Shown piece after piece: positions 24,214 through 31,036 of a stretch of 64,000 bases of DNA. The notes beneath the pieces were generated by a model. It was not told the origin of the DNA and did not search any database. It worked only from the letters and a program-made list of their open reading frames with translations. Both the position numbers and the translations under genes were made by a program. Every line of letters begins with the position of its first letter. The first letter of the stretch is position 1. Where the stretch lies: NCBI GenBank assembly GCA_004144185.1, contig SEFP01000001.1:1240001-1304000 (forward strand), given 5' to 3'. Source of the DNA: Sphingobacteriales bacterium (lineage in GTDB: Bacteria; Bacteroidota; Bacteroidia; Chitinophagales; Chitinophagaceae).

Positions 24214-26289
24214 ATGAAAAAACAGTTTACGACTACCCTGGCGCTGGCAGCAGTGCTGACGGCGTCGGCGCAGACGCCCACGGCACCGCGCAACGTCATT
24301 ATGTACATCGGCGACGGCTTCGGCGTATCCGCCAAGACCGCTGCCCGGATGTCTATGGGACAAGGCACCGCCGGCAAACGCCTTACATCCGACGCCGGCT
24401 TCCAGATTCTGGCGCTCGACAAGATGAAGAGCGTCGGTGCGGCCACCACCCACTCGGCCAACTCCTGGATCACCGATTCCGGACCCGGCGCTTCGGCGTA
24501 CGCCTCCGGTGCGGCTGGTAAGCTCGACAACGAAGCGATTTCCTTCAACGTAGCCACCGGCACCCCGATCGAAACCATCCTGGAAAAAGCCAAAAAGCAA
24601 GGCTACGCGGTAGGGATCGTAACCACGACCCGCGTGACGCACGCCACACCGGCTACGTTTGCTTCGCACATCTGGTTCCGCGACCTGGAAGATTACATCG
24701 CGTCCCAGTACATCAGCAGCACTTCTGCTCAGTACCAGGCCATCTACAACGATCCCAACAGCAAACTGGGTACTTACAATGCCGCCCGCGACTGGGATCT
24801 GCCGGCGCCTAAAGTCGGCGTGGAAGTAGACGTGATTCTGGGAGGTGGCTTCCGTCACTTCTTCCCGAAAAACTCCTTCGATACCGTCCGCAACCAAAAT
24901 GGGGTAGCGGTACTCGATGCCGCAGGCGCCGTGGTACGGATGCGCGGCAACCGCACCGACAGCGTGAACCTACTGACCTATGCCCAGCAGCGTGGTTACA
25001 AGTACGTCAACAGCCGCGATGCGCTGATGAACATCGATACCAACCTGTTTACACCCGGCAGCACTAACAAGGTGATCGGGCTGTTCAACGCCTCGCACGT
25101 GAACTATGAGCAGGACCGCCAGATGAATGCTTCCTGGGAGCCGTCGCTGTTTGAGATGACCGAGATGGCCATCAAAATCCTGAAGAAAAAAGGTGGCAGC
25201 AAAGGCTTCTTTCTGTTGGTAGAAGGCGGCCGGATCGATCACCTGGAGCACGCCAACAGCGGCGGTATCACGGTCGTTTCCGGAACCCCGAACCAATACA
25301 CGGTTGATGCCGACAAGCGCTCGTACGTAGGCGGTGGTGAAGCCATCTACAGTGTAACCCCTACCACGGCCCGGCATCCGGACGTATACGGCTCGGACTA
25401 CCTCATCAAAGAAGTGCTGGCCTATGATTACAGCATTGCGCAGGGTCGTAAACTGCTGGCCGATACCAGCTCCAAAACGCTCATCTTCTGTTCGTCGGAT
25501 CACGAATGCGGCGGTACTGCGATCGTAGGACTGCACGACCAGGCCAATGCCCAAAACAACGGCACCATGATCCGGACGTATGCGCTCGGACCCCGTCAGG
25601 GCGGCACGGGTGCCTCTTCGAGTGGTGCGCCTACTGCTACAACGTTTGCAACCCCTTCGAACGTGACCCGTGGCGATGTCGACTTCGGTACACAAAACGT
25701 CAACGGCTGGTATCCCAACTACAACACGTATACCTTCCAGGGCCGTCCGGAACTGTGGCCACGCGTGGATACGGCCGGTCGCCGGATCGTCGTATCCTAC
25801 GCCTCCAACCCGCTGACCAACGGCAATGGTACCAATGCCGGTGGTACGCCGGGCAACCATACCCCGATGGATGTGACTGTTTGCGGCGAAGACAACATGG
25901 GCAATATGTTTGCCTCGCAGATTACCGGGATCGGGTTGTTCGACAACACCTTCCTGACCCACATCATGGATACCTTCCTGCGCGTTACGCCGCAGTCGGT
26001 GTACCGCACGGCTGGTGATGCCGGCAACCGTGCCCAGATCGCCGTCTATCCAAACCCAACCGATCAGTTGGCAACAGTACGACTGGAAGCCGCCGGTGCT
26101 TATGCCGCGGTTCAGGTGCAGGTGCTGAACCTGAACGGTCAGCTGATGCAGCAGTACGTTGCTAAAACAAACGCTTCCGGAACCTATACCCAGGAGCTTT
26201 CAACCCGCGACCTCAGTGCCGGGGTGTATCTCATCCAGACACAGACGGGCGACCAGAAAGCGACCCATAAGCTGGTGGTTACGCACTAA
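24214..26289 (+). CDS. Alkaline phosphatase with type IX secretion sorting domain
   Basis: The 691-residue protein has a signal peptide (MKKQFTTTLALAAVLTASAQ) and a PhoA-family phosphatase domain. YIGDGFGVS supplies the first metal Asp, TDSGPGASAYASG carries the nucleophile region, and FCSSDHECGG supplies metal ligands late in the domain. From about residue 608 a type-A Por sorting domain follows (VYPNPTDQLATVRL to the C-terminus), which directs export by T9SS. It would release phosphate from phosphomonoesters outside the cell. An inserted region near residues 450-560 is rich in Gly, Thr and Asn. Confidence 0.94.
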   Translation: MKKQFTTTLALAAVLTASAQTPTAPRNVIMYIGDGFGVSAKTAARMSMGQGTAGKRLTSDAGFQILALDKMKSVGAATTHSANSWITDSGPGASAYASGAAGKLDNEAISFNVATGTPIETILEKAKKQGYAVGIVTTTRVTHATPATFASHIWFRDLEDYIASQYISSTSAQYQAIYNDPNSKLGTYNAARDWDLPAPKVGVEVDVILGGGFRHFFPKNSFDTVRNQNGVAVLDAAGAVVRMRGNRTDSVNLLTYAQQRGYKYVNSRDALMNIDTNLFTPGSTNKVIGLFNASHVNYEQDRQMNASWEPSLFEMTEMAIKILKKKGGSKGFFLLVEGGRIDHLEHANSGGITVVSGTPNQYTVDADKRSYVGGGEAIYSVTPTTARHPDVYGSDYLIKEVLAYDYSIAQGRKLLADTSSKTLIFCSSDHECGGTAIVGLHDQANAQNNGTMIRTYALGPRQGGTGASSSGAPTATTFATPSNVTRGDVDFGTQNVNGWYPNYNTYTFQGRPELWPRVDTAGRRIVVSYASNPLTNGNGTNAGGTPGNHTPMDVTVCGEDNMGNMFASQITGIGLFDNTFLTHIMDTFLRVTPQSVYRTAGDAGNRAQIAVYPNPTDQLATVRLEAAGAYAAVQVQVLNLNGQLMQQYVAKTNASGTYTQELSTRDLSAGVYLIQTQTGDQKATHKLVVTH

Positions 26290-26310
26290 GTAGCTACTCA
26301 TTATCCAGGC

Positions 26311-26348
26311 AAGGAAGCCCTTTCATAATCGAAAGGGCTTCCTTGTTT
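26311..26348 (+). terminator. Terminator of the alkaline phosphatase gene
   Basis: A perfect 14-bp stem, AAGGAAGCCCTTTC (26311-26324) with GAAAGGGCTTCCTT (26331-26344), is followed by GTTT. Confidence 0.85.
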
Positions 26349-26404
26349 ATAGGATTCTGTTTCATACTACTCCTGATCCTTAAACAACTCCGCTCGTAGT
26401 AGGC

Positions 26405-26575
26405 GTCATCTCGCGCTATCTGGTCATCCCGGCCCTTCCCCTTCGGCAGATCTGCTCGCAGTACCGGGTCATCTCGACCGCTAGGCCCAGATCTCCCAAT
26501 AACCGGAAGAGATCCCGCCACAGTTAAGAATAGCTGCTGTGAGATTCCTCCCTTGCGGTCGGAATGACCCTGCTA
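26405..26575. repeat. Degenerate intergenic repeat cluster (GTCATCTCG/GTCATCCCG type)
   Basis: Three near-copies of GTCATCTCG or GTCATCCCG with nearby AGATCT occur, and an inverted partner (GGTCGGAATGACC) closes the block. This resembles the dispersed GTCATCCCGACC...GAGATCT elements common in intergenic DNA of many bacteria. It is non-coding and fills most of the 339-nt gap between the alkaline phosphatase terminator and rtcB. Confidence 0.6.
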
Positions 26576-26591
26576 TGCGAGGAGAGGGTAG

Positions 26592-26618
26592 CATCCGGAA
26601 CGGCTCCTGTTCCGGATG
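26592..26618. terminator. Hairpin with TCCGGA core at the rtcB 3' end
   Basis: A 10-bp stem, CATCCGGAAC (26592-26601) with GTTCCGGATG (26609-26618), lies 11 nt past the rtcB stop. T-rich sequence lies only on the plus-strand side, so its role for rtcB is uncertain. Confidence 0.45.
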
Positions 26619-26628
26619 TTTGCTAATC

Positions 26629-28050
26629 TTAATCTTCCTTGCTGCCGTCATCGGCCATGCGCACAATCTTGGGCTGAAACGTTGCCACCACCGAAACCAG
26701 ATCGGTTTGAGCCGCCATGACTTTGTGGATGTCTTTATAGGCCATCGGCGCTTCGTCGAGGCCGGCACCAATCAGCGATACGCCATGATCGGCCAGTACT
26801 TTCTTAAGATCGTTGCGCGACAGACTTTTAACGGCCTGGCTGCGACTCATCTGCCGGCCCGCACCGTGAGAGGCCGAATGAATGGCGGCTGACTCGCCTT
26901 TGCCGCGCACCAGAAATCCGGGAGCCGTCATCGAACCGGGAATAATGCCCATCACGCCTTTCCCGGCGGGTGTGGCGCCTTTACGGTGGACCAGCACGTC
27001 CTGTCCGTTCAGCGTTTCCTTCCAGGCAAAGTTGTGGTGGTTTTCGACCCGCGCCAGTACCTGTCCGCCCACGGCTTCGATTAGCTTGTTGTGAATCACT
27101 TCATGACAGGCCGAGGCATACTCGCCTGCCAGGTTCATGGCCAGCCAGTATTCCTGTCCGGCGGTGCTGTCGAGGCTCAGATACGCGAGGTTGGCCGCTT
27201 CTCTGGGCAGCCGGCAGAGGTCTTTGGCGATGCGGGTGTAATGCCCGGCGATGGTGGCGCCCAGTCCGCGGGAACCGCTGTGGGTAAGCAAGGCCAGGTA
27301 CCGGCCGGCGGGAACGTTCAAGGCTTTATCCCGTTCCGGAAACTCGATAACGCCCCATTCCACAAAGTGGTTGCCGCCGCCGGACGTGCCGAGCTGCGAA
27401 ATCGCCTTCCCGTGAAGACTGCGGATCAGGGCATGCGTCTGAAACAGTGGATCGCTGAGCACCGGATGATCGGTTTGCTCGGCCCCTTTAAAGCCCTGAC
27501 CGGCCCCGAACTTGGTGTGAGCAATGAGTTCACGTTTGTACTGTGCCTGGTTTTGCAGAAAATGCGTTTCCGGAATATCGAACACGGTAAGTGCCATCCG
27601 GCAGCCGATATCCACCCCCACGCCGTACGGAATAACGGCATTGTTGGTTGCCAGTACGCCGCCGATGGGAAGTCCGTAACCCTGGTGGGCATCGGGCATC
27701 AGCGCACCACCGACCGTAACCGGCAGTTGCATGGCGATGTCCATCTGGGCACGGGCACCCGGTTCGATATAATCCGATCCATAGACTGCGTAGGGTTCGG
27801 TGGTGGATTTAAGGGTGATCACCTCCGCGACAGCCGGTTCCGGAATGGGCTGGAGCACCTGGGCCAGCGGTTTCAGGATCGGATCTTCGAGAAAGGTTTC
27901 GGGGTATTGCAGCACTTTTTTAAGAAGTGCCAGTACCTCGTCTTTAGGCTGGTGGCGGTAGTGATGGCGAAGGCTCAGCGCAACGCCCATAGGTTTGCCT
28001 TCAGCATAACCGATGCTTTTCAGGTCTTTGCCGGTGAGATTGGTTTTCAT
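26629..28050 (-). CDS. rtcB: RtcB-family RNA ligase
   Basis: RtcB joins 2',3'-cyclic phosphate or 3'-phosphate RNA ends to 5'-OH ends with GTP and Mn2+. The 473-residue protein has the metal and guanylate site motifs PDAHQGYGLPIGG, GVGVDIGCRMAL, GTSGGGNHFVEWG and THSGSRGLG. It also has HSASHGAGRQMSR with the guanylated-His region. Length matches the family. It has no rtcA or rtcR neighbour. It is the last ordinary gene before the AT-rich island begins. Confidence 0.94.
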   Translation of the reverse strand: MKTNLTGKDLKSIGYAEGKPMGVALSLRHHYRHQPKDEVLALLKKVLQYPETFLEDPILKPLAQVLQPIPEPAVAEVITLKSTTEPYAVYGSDYIEPGARAQMDIAMQLPVTVGGALMPDAHQGYGLPIGGVLATNNAVIPYGVGVDIGCRMALTVFDIPETHFLQNQAQYKRELIAHTKFGAGQGFKGAEQTDHPVLSDPLFQTHALIRSLHGKAISQLGTSGGGNHFVEWGVIEFPERDKALNVPAGRYLALLTHSGSRGLGATIAGHYTRIAKDLCRLPREAANLAYLSLDSTAGQEYWLAMNLAGEYASACHEVIHNKLIEAVGGQVLARVENHHNFAWKETLNGQDVLVHRKGATPAGKGVMGIIPGSMTAPGFLVRGKGESAAIHSASHGAGRQMSRSQAVKSLSRNDLKKVLADHGVSLIGAGLDEAPMAYKDIHKVMAAQTDLVSVVATFQPKIVRMADDGSKED

Positions 28051-28158
28051 AGGATTATACCTTAAAAAAGTGTTCCGGAATTGGATTTGGTTATGCTCTT
28101 TACTTGGTTAATAAGATATCTATATTAGAAATCGGCATTGTTTTGTTCATCTGTGAGT

Positions 28159-28587
28159 ATGGCAGATGTACACAGTAAAGAAATTCGGAGTTACAACATG
28201 AGCCGCATTAGGGGGAAGGATACTAAACCTGAAATAATGGTGCGCAAGTTTCTATATGCACAGGGTTTTCGCTACCGACTTCATGTAAAGGATTTACCGG
28301 GTAAACCTGATATTGTTTTACCTAAATTTAAGACAGTCATTTTCGTTCATGGGTGCTTTTGGCATAGTCACTATGGATGCAAAAAAGCCACTCTTCCTAA
28401 AACAAGAACGGAATGGTGGAAAGCTAAAATCAGTAAAAATGTTGAAAAAGATGCTGCTTCAATCACAAGATTGATTGAAGCAGGTTGGAACGTACTTATT
28501 ATTTGGGAGTGTGAATTAAAGTCAATTACTTCTTCTGATGTATTAAAGGATTTGTCCGAAAGAATAATTAGGAATAAACAATTGTAG
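28159..28587 (+). CDS. vsr: Very short patch repair endonuclease (Vsr)
   Basis: Vsr nicks DNA next to T:G mismatches that arise when 5-methylcytosine deaminates, and usually accompanies a C5-methyltransferase. The 142-residue protein matches throughout: SYNMSRIRGKDTKPE, KPDIVLP with Asp51, HGCFWHSHYGC with His64 and His69, and Asp98 after KNVEK. These align with E. coli Vsr Asp51, His64, His69 and Asp97. The base composition is AT-rich. The methyltransferase it likely serves lies at the far end of the island on the other strand; the gene converges on the HNH-like gene 6 nt away. Confidence 0.94.
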   Translation: MADVHSKEIRSYNMSRIRGKDTKPEIMVRKFLYAQGFRYRLHVKDLPGKPDIVLPKFKTVIFVHGCFWHSHYGCKKATLPKTRTEWWKAKISKNVEKDAASITRLIEAGWNVLIIWECELKSITSSDVLKDLSERIIRNKQL

Positions 28588-28593
28588 GTTGTG

Positions 28594-29349
28594 CTATTCT
28601 TTCTCTTCAGACCCGTCAACTGTTCCCCACCCAATCTCACATGCTAGATATTCTCCAATAACAATTCGAATTACTATTCCACATACATCATCAATGGCTA
28701 AGTACCTATAGCGACCATCTTGAACGTACACCCAATCATTAATGATCACTGTTTCCTCTTGAGGAATACCTGTTTCAGATGTTACTGCTATTTGAGTAAT
28801 GAAAAGGCGTTGCGTATTACGTGATTCTACCTCACCTAGTATATGTTGAAAGTGGACTTCATTAAAGTAATCCCTACATTCTCTTGACAAAGCAGAAAGT
28901 GGAGCATACCAAAATCTATCTGGCTCTTCATAACAAAGCTTACTAAGTTCAAAAGCTGCATGACCACGTGCAAGTTTCAGCATTACATTATAAATGCGTT
29001 CAGTTTCAGGTATAAAGGATATCTGACCATCTACTTCAGTTTTTGCATTCTCAATTCTTGCCCTTAATGAGGGCACCCTTCTCATTATATCAGCTACATA
29101 TTTTCTATTTATTTTCTCGGGATCAGTTGAGCCACAAAGAACACTTTCAATTAGACATACTAAATACTGTTCATCTATTGAGAAACTTTGATTGCAGGAG
29201 TTACAACATCCAGTTACAGGAATATTTTCAGGATAAGGACGATCTAGAAGACATTTTGAAGGAACATGATCACGGGTATCGGGAAGCCCGCCGCAGTGAA
29301 TACAACCTTGCAGTAAACGGTAATCAGCATATGATATTATCTGCTCCAT
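28594..29349 (-). CDS. HNH-like zinc protein, island-associated
   Basis: The 251-residue protein begins with a treble-clef pattern: CIHCGG (Cys16, Cys19), RDHVPSK with candidate catalytic His28, and CCNSCN (Cys49, Cys52). This resembles HNH nucleases. The rest of the protein, including a C-terminal strand-rich region (INDWVYVQDGRYRYLAIDD), is unfamiliar. It follows the receiver gene by 28 nt in the same direction, so it may provide DNA cleavage for the island. Nuclease activity is inferred. Confidence 0.75.
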   Translation of the reverse strand: MEQIISYADYRLLQGCIHCGGLPDTRDHVPSKCLLDRPYPENIPVTGCCNSCNQSFSIDEQYLVCLIESVLCGSTDPEKINRKYVADIMRRVPSLRARIENAKTEVDGQISFIPETERIYNVMLKLARGHAAFELSKLCYEEPDRFWYAPLSALSRECRDYFNEVHFQHILGEVESRNTQRLFITQIAVTSETGIPQEETVIINDWVYVQDGRYRYLAIDDVCGIVIRIVIGEYLACEIGWGTVDGSEEKE

Positions 29350-29376
29350 AAGTAACCCGATTAGTAAATTTTTATT

Positions 29377-31035
29377 TTACCTTGTATATCCTCTTCTCAA
29401 CCATTCTGATTCATCAACACCTACCCTAGCAAGTTGAGTGGTAAAATCAATTACTATTCTTTGCGCGTGAAGATCTTTCAAATCAAAAATCCACTCATAT
29501 GATTCATCATTCGCATATTCATATTCACGACGTCCCTCTTTATAGTAGGGCTCAAACAAAAACTTATCTTCATGTTTAAGCGCGTTTATAACTTTATCGC
29601 CCCCTTGCACTTGAAATTTTATTGTTCTAATTGAATAAGACTTTTTTTGAAGCCTTAATCTTATCCCATCATCCGTAATAAAATGAAATAATTCATTAGA
29701 ATCTGAACGTACAATTTCCAATGGTAGGAATAAAAACTTTCTCACATCCTTTATTCTTACAGAATCACAGCGTTGTTGGATACACACCCAATAAGTATTG
29801 GATTTTATACCTTTGATGACAGTTCCAAGTGTTAGTTTAGGAGATATGGGATTAGGCTTGAAAATGCTTTTGTGATGAGTCAGAATCGAAAATTGTTTGT
29901 CGAACTTATTATCCCTATCTCCAGATATAAAATATGCTGGTAAACTATTAATAGTTTTAGTAAACTCATCTTTTATCTTTTTACTTACTGTCCCATAATT
30001 GTTTGCCTCCCATATTCTCGAACACATTTCTATAAAGCTAGTTGATACCCAGGTTTTTACGTCTTCGTTAGTGATACTCAAGACATGGGACGAAACAGGT
30101 ATTTGAAATTCAAACTTCTGAGTGTCTATCCAATTTACAACTTCATCTGTATTTACTGTTTCGTTGACTGAATTGTACAACAGTAAACTATGTAATGAGT
30201 GAGCAAAGAGTTCAACTAATAATTCCTTAGAATCTTCCTGATCAGGAAGCAATAGTCGATGAGTTACGAATGCAGGATCTAAGTCCTTATTATACTTACT
30301 TAATAACATAAAAGTATTCTCTCTAATTATAGTCAATGCTTTTAGGGCAAAATTTGGTAATAGCCCATTAGTAAGACTAGAAAATCTATCGATTATGTAA
30401 TCTGGAAGCTGATCATAACTTTTAACCCTTTCTGCTAGGTTTGGACTGTGTGTGTAACGCTCATCTGTCCTACCTTCAGCATCAAGAGCAGGGTCACTTT
30501 TTGCTATTACTATTATTTTAATGTTATCTGTACATAATTCGCAAAAACTTTTCTGTATATTTTTAATACCTATTGATTCTAAATCAGTATGGATTGTATT
30601 AGCTATGCTATCTAGATCTACTTCTCCGGTATAAATTACAATCAACTTTAGGCTCCCTTTTCCAACAATAGGATCTGATAGAATCTCACGAATTATGTGG
30701 AGAGTATGTTGTCCCCTTGGATCTTCGATCTCTTCTTCTTCTTCTTCAGATGCTGCAGAAGGTATCTCTTTTGATAGTTCAATGTGCCAATCGAGTACTG
30801 TTACATCTGCCCTTTTTGCTAATTGCGCAAGATCAAATATATCATTATTTATCTTTGGCTTATATACTGCACAGATCTTTTTATGTGAAGCAAAAGCTTT
30901 TGTAACGGCGTAAGCGTCGAAATCATGTTTACCCTTAGATTCATTGTTTTCAAAGGCTTTATCGTCAATAAAGACGATATTTTGAAGAAAATCACTAGCG
31001 ATCTTCCTAGAGTTATTATAGAATTGAGTGCTCAT
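29377..31035 (-). CDS. Receiver (REC)-domain protein of the conflict island
   Basis: The 552-residue protein has the receiver-domain key residues in the right order: Asp24-Asp25 (VFIDDK), candidate phospho-acceptor Asp82 (VTVLDWHIEL), Thr136 (IVIYTGE) and Lys179 (IIVIAKSDP). An acidic insert (EEEEEEIED) lies between beta-3 and beta-4, making the domain larger than a normal REC. The remaining 370 residues match no output domain I know; there is no DNA-binding helix-turn-helix or nuclease motif. It starts 1 nt after the GHKL gene stop, so the two are co-translated. A phosphorelay from that kinase-like partner is the natural inference. Confidence 0.8.
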   Translation of the reverse strand: MSTQFYNNSRKIASDFLQNIVFIDDKAFENNESKGKHDFDAYAVTKAFASHKKICAVYKPKINNDIFDLAQLAKRADVTVLDWHIELSKEIPSAASEEEEEEIEDPRGQHTLHIIREILSDPIVGKGSLKLIVIYTGEVDLDSIANTIHTDLESIGIKNIQKSFCELCTDNIKIIVIAKSDPALDAEGRTDERYTHSPNLAERVKSYDQLPDYIIDRFSSLTNGLLPNFALKALTIIRENTFMLLSKYNKDLDPAFVTHRLLLPDQEDSKELLVELFAHSLHSLLLYNSVNETVNTDEVVNWIDTQKFEFQIPVSSHVLSITNEDVKTWVSTSFIEMCSRIWEANNYGTVSKKIKDEFTKTINSLPAYFISGDRDNKFDKQFSILTHHKSIFKPNPISPKLTLGTVIKGIKSNTYWVCIQQRCDSVRIKDVRKFLFLPLEIVRSDSNELFHFITDDGIRLRLQKKSYSIRTIKFQVQGGDKVINALKHEDKFLFEPYYKEGRREYEYANDESYEWIFDLKDLHAQRIVIDFTTQLARVGVDESEWLRRGYTR

Positions 31036-31036
31036 T

